A stretch of 64,000 nucleotides of DNA. It comes from an uncultured Dorea sp. GTDB lineage: Bacteria; Bacillota; Clostridia; Lachnospirales; Lachnospiraceae. The stretch spans positions 281,011 through 345,010 of the forward strand of contig CAJTYU010000001.1 in NCBI GenBank assembly GCA_910584095.1, given 5' to 3'. The notes beneath the pieces were generated by a model. It saw nothing but the letters and a program-made list of their open reading frames with translations. It had not been told where the DNA came from and made no database searches. Positions 17,719 through 26,450 of the stretch are shown here, one piece after another. The position numbers and the translations under genes were made by a program. Positions within the stretch are counted from its first letter, which is position 1, and every line of letters begins with the position of its first letter.

Positions 17719-18477
17719 CTATTCTACAGACATTGTCATGCGATAATCGTCATATTTGAAGAATGCATACGGCAGGAAATCTTCTTCATCAACTTCTGCC
17801 AGATATTTTGCGCTTCCCCGCATATCCAGCGTCGCAGCAAAGCAGGCAGCCACTTCTTTTACCGGAATCTGTCCGTAAATATCAAATGGCGTATCGGTTA
17901 ACTGAACCGTACAATTTTCCATTACCACAGGATCTGCCGCAGTATTTTCAAAATGTGAATCTATCAAATGTATCGGCTCCAGTCCCGAACCGTCAGCTTT
18001 TACAGAGTATTTAAAGTGGAAGTTATCCATACTTCCTCCTCCCATGCCTTCCGGGCCGGCGCCTTTGATATCAGCCTCAATACGTAATACTTCCTGTCCG
18101 AATCTCGATACAGTTCCTACGTATTTTTTGCCATCATCCTGAACGGTAGTAATACCCAGTTTCTTAGGCTCTGCAAGTCCTTCCCGTCCATAGATTACCG
18201 CCAGATCGGTATCCATCACATATGCCAGTCCCCAGCTTCCCACAATATCTTTATATCTGCACTGCAAACCGCATACCAGCCCGGAAAACTGATCGCCTTT
18301 TGACAATGCAAAAGTGACAATCGGCTCATCGGGCTCAAGAGGCGCCGGAAGTATTTCTTTTACCCACTCTTCATCTACTTTACATACCGTAATGTAACTT
18401 CTGGTATTTGTAAAATGAGGCACCTGAAACATTTTTAACATTTGCTTTGCTTCTTCTCTGGACATTTTAATTTTCAT
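17719..18477 (-). CDS. Acetoacetate decarboxylase (ADC) family protein, copy 1
   Basis: 252 aa. The ADC fold is recognised from LPAPLEPDEPIVTFALSKG and the YGREGLAEPKKLG segment. There, adjacent lysines correspond to the Schiff-base region of true ADC. Family members also include aldolase/dehydratase-like enzymes, so decarboxylation is not assured. It starts 21 bp after the ene-reductase stop with GAGGAG upstream. A second, divergent ADC-family copy lies on the other side of the ene-reductase. The substrate is unknown. Confidence 0.75.
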   Translation of the reverse strand: MKIKMSREEAKQMLKMFQVPHFTNTRSYITVCKVDEEWVKEILPAPLEPDEPIVTFALSKGDQFSGLVCGLQCRYKDIVGSWGLAYVMDTDLAVIYGREGLAEPKKLGITTVQDDGKKYVGTVSRFGQEVLRIEADIKGAGPEGMGGGSMDNFHFKYSVKADGSGLEPIHLIDSHFENTAADPVVMENCTVQLTDTPFDIYGQIPVKEVAACFAATLDMRGSAKYLAEVDEEDFLPYAFFKYDDYRMTMSVE

Positions 18478-18498
18478 AGTTATATACTCCTCTCAAAA

Positions 18499-20472
18499 TT
18501 ATTTCAAATGATAAGCCGCATCAAACGCTGCATGTACCGCATCCGTCACACGGCGGCCGGAATGTGCCGCATCACCCAGCAGATATACATTGTCCATCCC
18601 TTCCAGTTCTTTTTTTAACTGATTCACCGGACGTACTCCAAGACACATGACGACTGCATCACAGGGAAGCTCAATCTGATATCCTGCCGCATCTTCAAGC
18701 AGCACACTATTTTCTCTGATTTCTGCAAGTTTATGGCACGGCATAGTACGTACGCCGGATTTGGCGAGGCGGGAAGTCTCGTCCATAGCAACCAGTGGAA
18801 ATGCTGTAAGTCCCATTGCCGGAAGCATATCAATATCGGTCACTTCGTTGCCCTTTTCCTGCAGAAATTCTGCCGTTTCCATTCCGGTCAGCCCGCCGCC
18901 TGCTACTACAATCTTCTTGTTCTCAAACGTTACTTTCCCAGTCAGCACATCCTGCGCCGTGTATACCTGCTCGCCTTCAATTCCCGGAATACTCTTCGGC
19001 AATACTGCGACCGAGCCGGTACACAACATTACTGTATACGGATTTAATGCTTTAATCTCATCAGCCGTAACCTCTGTATCAAGCTTTACGGTTGCGCCCA
19101 GCTTCTCCAGCTGTTTCTCTGCATATTTAATAAAGTTCCCCATCTTTCCGCGCTGCGGCGGCAGCGAGGACAGATGCATCTGTCCGCCCAGATAGTTTTC
19201 CTTTTCAAAAAGCGTAACATCAAATTTCCGTTCCGCAAGAATCATGGCGGCTTCCAGTCCGGCCGGCCCGCTTCCCACTACAACAGCCTTACGTCCGCCG
19301 CCATCCTGCTTTGGTGCATCATAATGGGTTTCATCTCCAAGATACGGATTAACCGAGCACTGTACATGTCCTTCCTCGGTATACAGCGCATTGCCTGTTG
19401 ACTCAAAACAATACATACATCCCAGACATTTACGGATCTCTTCACTTCTTCCATCCAGCGCTTTTACACCCCATTCCGGATCGGCAAGCCATGAACGGCC
19501 CATTGCTATAAAGTCTATGCTGCCATCTTCCAATACCTTCTCGCAGAACTCAGGCTCACGGAATACCGAAGTTGCAGACACAGGAACTGACACTGCTTTT
19601 TTGAGTTCTGCTGCAAATGGGAGTTTCCATCCCTGCTGATAAGTGGTCGGTTCTACAATGGTATTTCCCGTGAAATGCGTACCGGAAGATACATTAATCA
19701 AGTCTGCCCCCGCTCTCTCGCAAGCCGCGGCCGTCTTCGCCGACTCTTCTACGGTGATTCCACTCCTCATTCCGACTGCATCCAGAAATTCGCTGCTGCT
19801 TAAGCGAACCGAGATCGGAAAATCTTTGCCGCATGTTTCACGAATGGCGCCGATAATTTCTAACAGGAAACGCATACGGTTCTCTAAACTTCCGCCGTAT
19901 TCGTCCGTTCTGAAATTATCATTCGCGCTCAAAAACTGAGTAATCAGGTAACCATGTCCGGCATGAACCTCAATACCGTCAAGTCCCGCTTTCCGGGCCC
20001 GCTTTGCAGCAGAAGCAAAATCATTTACCAGACCATGAATCTCTTCCACCGTCAGCGCCCTCGTCGGCTCCGGTGCAATTATGCTGGGAAATGGTGAAGA
20101 AGATACCAGCTCCTGCACCGATGTATTTAGCGCCAGATGCGTCTCTCTGCCCGGATGATGAAGCTGTGCAAAGATTTTCGCGCCATATTTATGTACCGAA
20201 TCTGCCAGTTTCTGAAAGCTTGGAATTACCTCGTCCTTTGCAAGAGATAACTGGGCGTATTCCCCCACTCCATGAGTCTCATTGACTCTTGTAATTTCTG
20301 TAATGATCAGTCCGGCGCCGCCTTTAGCGCGCTGCGTGTAAAATTCGATAAATTCATCCGTCGCTGCTCCGCTGTGAGTCCCAACGCCAACACCCATCGC
20401 CGTCATAATCAGACGGTTCTTTGTCTCCAGACTGCCAATATGTCCTTTCTTTCCCAAATATTTGAATGCCAT
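18499..20472 (-). CDS. FMN/FAD/Fe-S ene-reductase of the OYE (BaiCD / 2,4-dienoyl-CoA reductase) type
   Basis: 657 aa. The N-terminal old-yellow-enzyme barrel (1-350) has FAQLHHPGRETH and EVHAGHGYLITQFLSANDN followed by RTDEYGGSLENR. The Fe-S motif CLGCMYCFES, with a further Cys in VQCSVNP, follows at about 350. A C-terminal FAD/NAD(P)H module has two dinucleotide motifs (VVGSGPAGLEAA and VVAGGGLTGMETAE). Enzymes of this build reduce C=C bonds next to carbonyls in bile acids, steroids, flavonoids or enoyl-CoAs. The specific substrate cannot be read here. It starts 2 bp after copy 2 of the ADC-family gene, with AGGAGG inside that gene's end. Confidence 0.88.
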   Translation of the reverse strand: MAFKYLGKKGHIGSLETKNRLIMTAMGVGVGTHSGAATDEFIEFYTQRAKGGAGLIITEITRVNETHGVGEYAQLSLAKDEVIPSFQKLADSVHKYGAKIFAQLHHPGRETHLALNTSVQELVSSSPFPSIIAPEPTRALTVEEIHGLVNDFASAAKRARKAGLDGIEVHAGHGYLITQFLSANDNFRTDEYGGSLENRMRFLLEIIGAIRETCGKDFPISVRLSSSEFLDAVGMRSGITVEESAKTAAACERAGADLINVSSGTHFTGNTIVEPTTYQQGWKLPFAAELKKAVSVPVSATSVFREPEFCEKVLEDGSIDFIAMGRSWLADPEWGVKALDGRSEEIRKCLGCMYCFESTGNALYTEEGHVQCSVNPYLGDETHYDAPKQDGGGRKAVVVGSGPAGLEAAMILAERKFDVTLFEKENYLGGQMHLSSLPPQRGKMGNFIKYAEKQLEKLGATVKLDTEVTADEIKALNPYTVMLCTGSVAVLPKSIPGIEGEQVYTAQDVLTGKVTFENKKIVVAGGGLTGMETAEFLQEKGNEVTDIDMLPAMGLTAFPLVAMDETSRLAKSGVRTMPCHKLAEIRENSVLLEDAAGYQIELPCDAVVMCLGVRPVNQLKKELEGMDNVYLLGDAAHSGRRVTDAVHAAFDAAYHLK

Positions 20473-20474
20473 GA

Positions 20475-21308
20475 TTATCCCTCCTGACCCAGAATCATAC
20501 GATCGTATCTGGTCACCAGTAATTTATTTATTCTTTTCTCTGCAGGCAGTACCTCCACCAGCTGAAGATTCTTCATCTCGATATCATTTTCACTATAAGC
20601 GCCGCCCATATTCTCTATCACCGGGAAATGCCCCCACGCATCGTTTTCGGACGACTGTAGCCGCACGGTAATTTCTCCGGGATTCCATATCCGGTACGTA
20701 TACTCCGCAATATTGGTATATAAATTCACCTGTTTAAATACGTCAAATCCGGTTCCGTCCGGTTCCATAACAGGCTGTGTGTAATAACTCATTCCGCCGC
20801 ACTTCTTGCCGGGTTCCGGCTCTCCGTAAATTCCGCCGGTTCCCGGATTATTATATTGTCCCAGCTTGATTGATACATCCAGCAGAGTGACGCCGCCGCG
20901 TTCTGCGATTCCCCTCATACATTCTCCATTTTTCTCTATTCTGATGCAGTCCTCAGATTCGCACATTTTCTTAGGCAGTCCAAATCGTTCCCTTCCTCCC
21001 AGCGTCGCCATCTCAGCCCCGGATCCGCTCAAAAGAAATGCTGTAGGGAACATGCCGATCTGTCCTTTATATCTGGCGTAAACACCCAGCATCGCTTCCC
21101 GGTACGGACTGGCAAATGCCGGCTTATGAATCTCCACCACATATCCTGACACCAGCGGAAACGCCGGCTCCAAAGGTTCCGGCAGCATCTGTGCAATAGC
21201 GTCCAGTTCTGTTCTGAATGTGAAGTATATTCCCTTTTCATCTCCCATCAGAGAAACCGGGTTCAGTACAGCTCTTTCATCCGACAATACAAATTCTGTC
21301 TTCTTCAT
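20475..21308 (-). CDS. Acetoacetate decarboxylase (ADC) family protein, copy 2
   Basis: 277 aa. Shares LPEPLEPAFPLVSGYVVEI with the ADC family and keeps the lysine pair in GGRERFGLPKKM. It is only distantly similar to the other ADC-family protein of this cluster, so they are probably not a recent duplication. It is the promoter-proximal gene of the four-gene unit, preceded by a short palindrome and a region with TetR-operator-like features. Function unknown; it may act on a beta-keto or enolisable intermediate of the ene-reductase reaction (inference). Confidence 0.75.
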   Translation of the reverse strand: MKKTEFVLSDERAVLNPVSLMGDEKGIYFTFRTELDAIAQMLPEPLEPAFPLVSGYVVEIHKPAFASPYREAMLGVYARYKGQIGMFPTAFLLSGSGAEMATLGGRERFGLPKKMCESEDCIRIEKNGECMRGIAERGGVTLLDVSIKLGQYNNPGTGGIYGEPEPGKKCGGMSYYTQPVMEPDGTGFDVFKQVNLYTNIAEYTYRIWNPGEITVRLQSSENDAWGHFPVIENMGGAYSENDIEMKNLQLVEVLPAEKRINKLLVTRYDRMILGQEG

Positions 21309-21320
21309 AACCTCTTTCCT

Positions 21321-21343
21321 GTTACTGTTGTGTGAACAGTAAC
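21321..21343. repeat. Solo palindrome sharing termini with the 544-677 repeat
   Basis: GTTACTGTT and AACAGTAAC form a perfect 9-bp stem around GTGTG. The right half (GTGTGAACAGTAAC) is identical to the right end of the secE-nusG element. It looks like a minimal or deletion derivative of the same repeat, inserted just 12 bp before the first gene of the reductive cluster. Confidence 0.6.
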
Positions 21344-21390
21344 TCTTTCCTTTCTCTTTTATCTCTTTTTTGTGTAATCCGTTGCAACTT

Positions 21391-21402
21391 ATAACACGTT
21401 AT
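21391..21402. promoter_or_regulatory. Candidate operator in the TetR/ADC divergent region
   Basis: ATAAC-AC-GTTAT is a near-perfect palindrome. It sits close to TGATAAAAT (extended -10, minus strand, about 21408-21416). Further TGTAAC repeats occur at about 21442, 21468 and 21490, before the tetR start. Binding by the adjacent TetR protein is inferred from position. Confidence 0.4.
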
Positions 21403-21505
21403 GTTATTATTTTATCAGAAAAAATTGTCAGGAAATAATGTGTAACGTTTCAAAGAAGTCAGTTTTGTAACCTTTCTTATGTGATTTTTTGTAACAGGTG
21501 GAATT

Positions 21506-22042
21506 ATGGATAAAAGAACAATAGAAAATATACGCGTCAAAAATCAAATTGCCGCTGCATATATTGAATTATTAAAGCAAAGTTCTGTAGAAGATGCAGA
21601 AATGATTACCATTTCACAGATCACTTCTAAGGCAAATGTATCCCGAATGGCATATTATAGGAATTTTACGTCAAAGACAAATATTATCGAATATTATTTT
21701 TCAGAATCATTATGGCAGGAATTTCAAGAAATTCTGCCTGTCGGCTGTCCATTCTGGACTGTAGAATATGGCACTGTTTTTTATCAGCATCTAAGAAAAC
21801 ACCGTGAGGAGATTCTTGTGCTGAAACGGCATGGTTATGCAGAGCTTATCTTGTCAGCATTCAATTCTATTAATGAAGAATTAATCGGTGATATGCCCCG
21901 CAATTCGATTGATCGATTTCAAATATACTACGCTGCCGGCGCGTCCTATAACGCCATGCTATACTGGCTGGAAGAAGGATGCAAAGAATCGCCGAAAGAT
22001 ATATCCCGAAATTTCATCTCATTTATCGGGCAGGCGCAATAA
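21506..22042 (+). CDS. TetR/AcrR-family transcriptional regulator
   Basis: 178 aa. The N-terminal HTH is clear: ITISQITSKANVSRMAYYRN (about residues 32-51), then the FTSKTNIIEYYF helix common to the family. The C-terminal ligand-binding part is all-helical and unlike any specific subfamily I can name. AGGTGG lies just upstream of the ATG. It is divergent from the ADC/ene-reductase/SDR genes, so it is the likely local repressor, presumably sensing the pathway substrate. Confidence 0.9.
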   Translation: MDKRTIENIRVKNQIAAAYIELLKQSSVEDAEMITISQITSKANVSRMAYYRNFTSKTNIIEYYFSESLWQEFQEILPVGCPFWTVEYGTVFYQHLRKHREEILVLKRHGYAELILSAFNSINEELIGDMPRNSIDRFQIYYAAGASYNAMLYWLEEGCKESPKDISRNFISFIGQAQ

Positions 22043-22174
22043 ATGCCCGGATTTCTACGAGTGGATCAATCACCGTGTTACTATGCACAATAGACTTGCA
22101 TCACTTTCTCTCACCCGTTATATTATAGATACAAAAAGAAACAACCGCCCACAAAGTGGTTAGCCTCATTCGGC

Positions 22175-22217
22175 AAATAAGTCTGCCTGACTGGCCAAGT
22201 ACAAGGCAGACTTATTT
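22175..22217. terminator. Bidirectional terminator between tetR and ABC exporter
   Basis: AAATAAGTCTGCCT and AGGCAGACTTATTT form a perfect 14-bp stem in the convergent gap, with a T-rich flank on the plus side. Confidence 0.9.
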
Positions 22218-22277
22218 ATTTTCGCTTGCTCTCAATATAGGCAAACATATTTGATTTTTTATTGCAAATATGATTTA

Positions 22278-24104
22278 TTACCGGAACACCTCCAGCATCC
22301 GCTCCTCCTCAAACTGCTTGGAATACAGCCTATAATACTGCCCCTTTCTTCTAATCAGCTCCCTGTGGTTTCCCTGCTCGATGATCCTCCCGTCTTTCAT
22401 TACCAATATAATATCCGCATTCCGCACCGTGGAGAGACGATGGGCGATCATAAAGGACGTATGGTCTTTTAAGAGCAGCTCCGTCGCCTTCTGGATCAGC
22501 TGCTCCGTCCATGTATCAATGGAAGAGGTCGCTTCGTCCAGCACGAAGATCGCCGGTTTTGCAAGAATCGCCCTTGCAAAGGATATGAGCTGCTTTTCTC
22601 CTGTTGACAGCCGGTTTCCGCCTTCGCCCACATCGGTATCATACCCTTTTTCCAACCGGTCGATCACCTGATCCGCCGATACCTGTCTGGCTGCTTCCTC
22701 CACCTCTCCGTCCGTTGCATCCAGTCTCCCATAACGGATATTCTCCCGGATGGTACCGGAGAACAGATGGGGATTCTGCAGCACGTACCCGATCTGGCTG
22801 TGGAGCCAAAGCTGGGAACGCTCCCTGTAATCCTTGCCGTCAATCAGGATCTGCCCCTCGGTTGGCTCAAAGAACCGTCCCGCCAGATTGACGATTGTGG
22901 ATTTTCCGGCTCCCGTATCCCCTACAATCGCCACGGTGGTTCCGGCAGGAATCTTCAGATTAAAATGCTCCAGCACATTTTCTTTTCCGTCAGGATAGCA
23001 GAAAGTCACGTCCCGAAATTCGATATCACCCTTAATCGGCTCCCAGTTTTCCTTCTTTGGATGCATAGAATCACCGTATTTCTCCCGCACTTCAGGCGAA
23101 TCGGTAATATTAGGCTCCTGCTCTAGGAGTCCTGTCACCCGCTCGATATTTGCCTGACAGGAGATCAAGTCTGACAAAAGCCTTGCAAGCTGCTGGATCG
23201 GCTCAAAAATTCCCACCGCGTAGGACAGGAATACAGACAGCGTACCCAGCGCGATCATCCGGTTCTGCACGAAATATCCGCCCCTTGCCAAAACAAATGC
23301 CATTACTATAGAGCTGAAAAAGAGAATCAGCGGCATATAAACGGCGGTCAGTTTCGCAAGAGTCATAGAACTCCCCTTCATCCGCCCGGTAATTTCCTGA
23401 AACGCTCTGTCATTCTGCTCTTCCATAACCAGCGTCTTGCTGGTCTGCACTCCGGTAATCCCCTCGTTAAAGGCGCCGGTAATCTCGGAATTGGTCTCCC
23501 GGATCTTCCGGTTCCAAAGCAGCATCCGTTTTTGGAAAAATACCGTAAGCAGTGCAAGAAACGGCACCACCAGCAATACGATCAGCGCCAGCCGCCAATT
23601 TAACACAAACATAATTCCAAATACGCCAATCACATAAGCAAATGCCCAGAACATGTCCACCAATCCCCATGCAAGAACCGTGGCAATCTTTAGGGTATCG
23701 CTCATCACCCTTGCATGGATATACCCCACCGGCGTCGTATTATAATAGGAAAAGGAGAGTTTCTGCAGATGAACAAACTGCGCCCGTTTCAAATCCTTTC
23801 CCACATTCATCTCAATGTGGATCGCGGCCCGGACGCTGAAAAAAAGGCTCGCCGCCTGCAAAAGGATCGCCAGTACATAAACCACGGCAAACACACCAAT
23901 CCCTTCCAGCGTATTCGGCACCACAAAATGATCGATCGCATAGCTCTGAAACAGCGGGATTCCCACATCCGTCAGCACAAGAACCACATTCAGGCTGACA
24001 GTCGTTGCAAAATAGCGGTAGTAAGGCCGGAAAAAGGGCAGCATCTTCTTCCACACCGATAAGCTGAAATTCTGATTCCCCTTCTCTTTCTCTTTCTTCT
24101 CCAT
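22278..24104 (-). CDS. ABC exporter half-transporter, consensus Walker B subunit
   Basis: About 608 aa: six-helix exporter domain (about 30-330) and NBD. Walker A GDTGAGKST and Walker B VLDEATSSID with the catalytic Glu are intact, but the signature is LSTGEKQ, not LSGGQ. The start is placed at MEKKEKEKGN (24104) because AAGGAGGC lies just before it; the longer frame back to 24182 has no ribosome site. It pairs with the next gene upstream to form a heterodimer with one degenerate ATP site. Substrate unknown, multidrug-type. Confidence 0.9.
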   Translation of the reverse strand: MEKKEKEKGNQNFSLSVWKKMLPFFRPYYRYFATTVSLNVVLVLTDVGIPLFQSYAIDHFVVPNTLEGIGVFAVVYVLAILLQAASLFFSVRAAIHIEMNVGKDLKRAQFVHLQKLSFSYYNTTPVGYIHARVMSDTLKIATVLAWGLVDMFWAFAYVIGVFGIMFVLNWRLALIVLLVVPFLALLTVFFQKRMLLWNRKIRETNSEITGAFNEGITGVQTSKTLVMEEQNDRAFQEITGRMKGSSMTLAKLTAVYMPLILFFSSIVMAFVLARGGYFVQNRMIALGTLSVFLSYAVGIFEPIQQLARLLSDLISCQANIERVTGLLEQEPNITDSPEVREKYGDSMHPKKENWEPIKGDIEFRDVTFCYPDGKENVLEHFNLKIPAGTTVAIVGDTGAGKSTIVNLAGRFFEPTEGQILIDGKDYRERSQLWLHSQIGYVLQNPHLFSGTIRENIRYGRLDATDGEVEEAARQVSADQVIDRLEKGYDTDVGEGGNRLSTGEKQLISFARAILAKPAIFVLDEATSSIDTWTEQLIQKATELLLKDHTSFMIAHRLSTVRNADIILVMKDGRIIEQGNHRELIRRKGQYYRLYSKQFEEERMLEVFR

Positions 24105-24234
24105 ATGTCCCGCCTCCTTCCAATTCTGCGTTCCGTCATATAAAAGTACGCTGCTCTTATAATCTGTTACTGCGCGTTTCACGCGCAGCAGCCAGAATCT
24201 TTCTATATCAATATCAACGCGGAAACGCCAAGCG

Positions 24235-26001
24235 TCATGATTGCGCCAAGAGCCGCCTGTCGTCCTGATTCATCTGTATCTCGTAAATCTTCTGGTAAAT
24301 CCCTCCATTACGGCACAACTCCTGATGCGTCCCTAATTCCTCCACCCTTCCGTGGTTCAGTACCAGAATCTGATCCGCTTCCATTAAAGTCGTAATGCGG
24401 TGAGAAATGAGAATCACAGTAGCATCTTTCATTTTCTCCTTAAGAGCTCCCCGGATCTTAGAATCAGTCTCCGCATCCACTGCGGACAGAGAATCGTCAA
24501 ACACCATGACCGGAGCTTTCGCCAGCAGCATTCTGGCAATGGCCACCCTCTGCCGCTGTCCCCCGGACAAAGTGACTCCCCGCTCTCCTACCATAGTCTC
24601 GTAACCGTCCGCAAACCCCATGATCGCGTCGTCCACGCATGCAGTCCGCGCCGCTTCCCTGATTTCTTCCATTGATGCCGCTGGGTTGGAGGCCGCGATA
24701 TTTTCCCGGATGGTTCTGGAAAAGAGAAAAGGCTCCTGAAGCACCATGCCGATATGCTCCCTCAGCCATCCTCTGGATATCTCGCGGATATCGATACCGC
24801 CGATGCGAACCGTCCCTTCTTCCAGATCGTAGAGCCTGTCCAAGAGATGCACAACGGTAGATTTTCCGCTTCCGGTTCCTCCTAATATCCCAAAGGCAGC
24901 GCCTTCCCTGATGTGAACGCTCACATCCTCCAGCACACTTCCCCCATCCCCATATCCAAAGGTCACATGCTCTAAGGCAATGTCCATATGCTCCGGCTCT
25001 TTCCCCGCATCAGACATATCCTCCTCGGCAGAATCCAGAATATAGTTCACCCGGTCAAAGGATACGCCCGCCTTGCTCATCTCCGACAGGATACGCCCCA
25101 GACTTCTCACCGGCCACACCAACGTCGTATTATAGGAAGCAAAAGCGATAAATTCCCCCGCTGTAATGTTCCCATGCACCGCTTCAACGGCTCCCATGGT
25201 AATAATAAAGATCACCTGAAAGCCTGTGATCAAATCCCCTATGCCCCAATAAAGGCCGGATAAGGTTCCCAGCTTTATCCAAAGTCTTGCAAAGATACGG
25301 TTCTTCTCATCAAACCGGTCGATTTCAAACCTTTCCTGGCCGAAAGCCCGCACCACCCGGACTCCGGTGGAATTTTCCTGCACCACTGTGGACAACTCTC
25401 CTTCGGCTTCGTCCGCATTGGTAAAATTCCTTGCGATCAGCTGATAAAAAACGCCTGAATACGCCATAACAATCGGGATAAACACCAGCGCCACCAGCGT
25501 TAATTTCAGATTCATCGAGAACATCATCCCTAAGGACACCGCCAGCAAAAAGACTGTCCGGAATACCTCCAGCGCCTGAGTCACCACAAAATTCCGGATG
25601 GTCTCCACGTCCGTCGTACACCGCTGGATAATATCCCCGGTCTGGTTTTTGCCATGCCACTTCATAGGCAGCCGCTGTACATGATAAAACAGCATGTCCC
25701 TCATATTTTTCGCAAAGGTCTCTCCCGCCTTCGCCGTATTGCTCCGGTAAAGATAGACCGCAGTTCCGTTAGCCAGCGCAATCCCAATCACCAAGAGCGA
25801 TAAAATCCACAAATTCTCTTTCAGGTATGGAATCCCTCCCGGCGCCAGCACCCGGTCTATGGTAAAACTGAAAATCTTAGGGATCAGGGCATTCAGCATC
25901 GTCGACGCAAATGAAGCCGCCAGAACGATCGCAAAATTTCCCTTCGCGTTCTGAGAAAACCGCAGTATTAAGTTAAACCGTCCCTTTTTCTTTCTCTGCA
26001 T
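24235..26001 (-). CDS. ABC exporter half-transporter, degenerate Walker B subunit
   Basis: 588 aa. Membrane domain (about 20-310), NBD with Walker A GGTGSGKST and canonical signature LSGGQRQRVAIARM. The Walker B region reads VFDDSLSAVD: the catalytic Glu is Asp. This is the hallmark of the degenerate-site partner in heterodimeric exporters (for example BmrC/BmrD or TM287/288 types). First gene of the pair; a good promoter lies at 26092-26120. A hairpin (CTGCGCG...CGCGCAG, about 24171-24189) occupies the 130-bp gap before the second gene. Confidence 0.9.
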   Translation of the reverse strand: MQRKKKGRFNLILRFSQNAKGNFAIVLAASFASTMLNALIPKIFSFTIDRVLAPGGIPYLKENLWILSLLVIGIALANGTAVYLYRSNTAKAGETFAKNMRDMLFYHVQRLPMKWHGKNQTGDIIQRCTTDVETIRNFVVTQALEVFRTVFLLAVSLGMMFSMNLKLTLVALVFIPIVMAYSGVFYQLIARNFTNADEAEGELSTVVQENSTGVRVVRAFGQERFEIDRFDEKNRIFARLWIKLGTLSGLYWGIGDLITGFQVIFIITMGAVEAVHGNITAGEFIAFASYNTTLVWPVRSLGRILSEMSKAGVSFDRVNYILDSAEEDMSDAGKEPEHMDIALEHVTFGYGDGGSVLEDVSVHIREGAAFGILGGTGSGKSTVVHLLDRLYDLEEGTVRIGGIDIREISRGWLREHIGMVLQEPFLFSRTIRENIAASNPAASMEEIREAARTACVDDAIMGFADGYETMVGERGVTLSGGQRQRVAIARMLLAKAPVMVFDDSLSAVDAETDSKIRGALKEKMKDATVILISHRITTLMEADQILVLNHGRVEELGTHQELCRNGGIYQKIYEIQMNQDDRRLLAQS

Positions 26002-26091
26002 CCGCCCACTCCTTTACAGCTTTCGTAAATTACGCCCGCTTTCATCGCTCCTATTCGGAAACACGGTATCTTTCACTTTAATTCTGGTTGT

Positions 26092-26120
26092 ATTATATCC
26101 AAAGAATAGCTAAAAGACAA
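26092..26120 (-). promoter_or_regulatory. Promoter of the ABC exporter pair
   Basis: Minus-strand TTGTCT (26120-26115) and TATAAT (26097-26092), spacer 17 bp, about 90 bp upstream of the first exporter gene. Confidence 0.7.
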
Positions 26121-26216
26121 CAGATAATCCCAAAGACTACTCTTATTTTATACCGCAAAAAAATACCGCTTTGCATACACAACGCGGCGGCTTTTTGGTA
26201 TTTGCAGAAAACTACA

Positions 26217-26245
26217 TTGATAATTTCGTAATAATCATATATACT
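26217..26245 (+). promoter_or_regulatory. Promoter of the DUF89 gene
   Basis: TTGATA and TATACT separated by exactly 17 bp. Transcription would start near 26252, leaving an untranslated leader of about 200 nt before the GTG start codon. Confidence 0.7.
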
Positions 26246-26251
26246 GGAACA

Positions 26252-26450
26252 GAATTTTCACCGGGTTTACACCGAAGGCGAACAATTTAAGCGGCGCTAT
26301 CCAAATGCGCGGCAATATCCTGCCAGCGGAAAACGCGGCGGCCCATAGCTGTATTGTTTCCATGTTTCAGAAGCCAGACGGACGCACCGCTGCAAGGGCG
26401 GCATTCCGTCTCATTATCAATGAATAACACCGGAAAGGAGAATAACAAAC
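26252..26450 (+). ncRNA. Candidate structured 5' leader (possible cobalamin-type riboswitch)
   Basis: About 200 nt lie between a strong promoter and the DUF89 start codon with no ORF. Nested complementarity is visible: CC(A)GCG-GAAAA-CGCGG, and a closing AGACGG...CCGTCT stem (26387-26411) with an inner CCGC/GCGG. Two fragments recall conserved cobalamin riboswitch elements: GGCCCATAGCTGTA (compare CCCGCNACUGU) and GAAGCCAGA (compare the B12 box AGYCAG). Other consensus parts do not match well, so the class is uncertain. A structured cis-regulator is likely. Confidence 0.4.

Noticed and set aside
24171..24189. Hairpin between the two ABC exporter genes as a terminator
   Set aside because: The stem is good but no T-run follows on the minus strand and both genes clearly act together, so it is not called a terminator.
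26152..26216. Inverted repeat with AAATACC/GGTATTT and a T-run on the minus strand
   Set aside because: It could be a terminator, but no minus-strand gene ends there and the stem is interrupted, so it is left unannotated.
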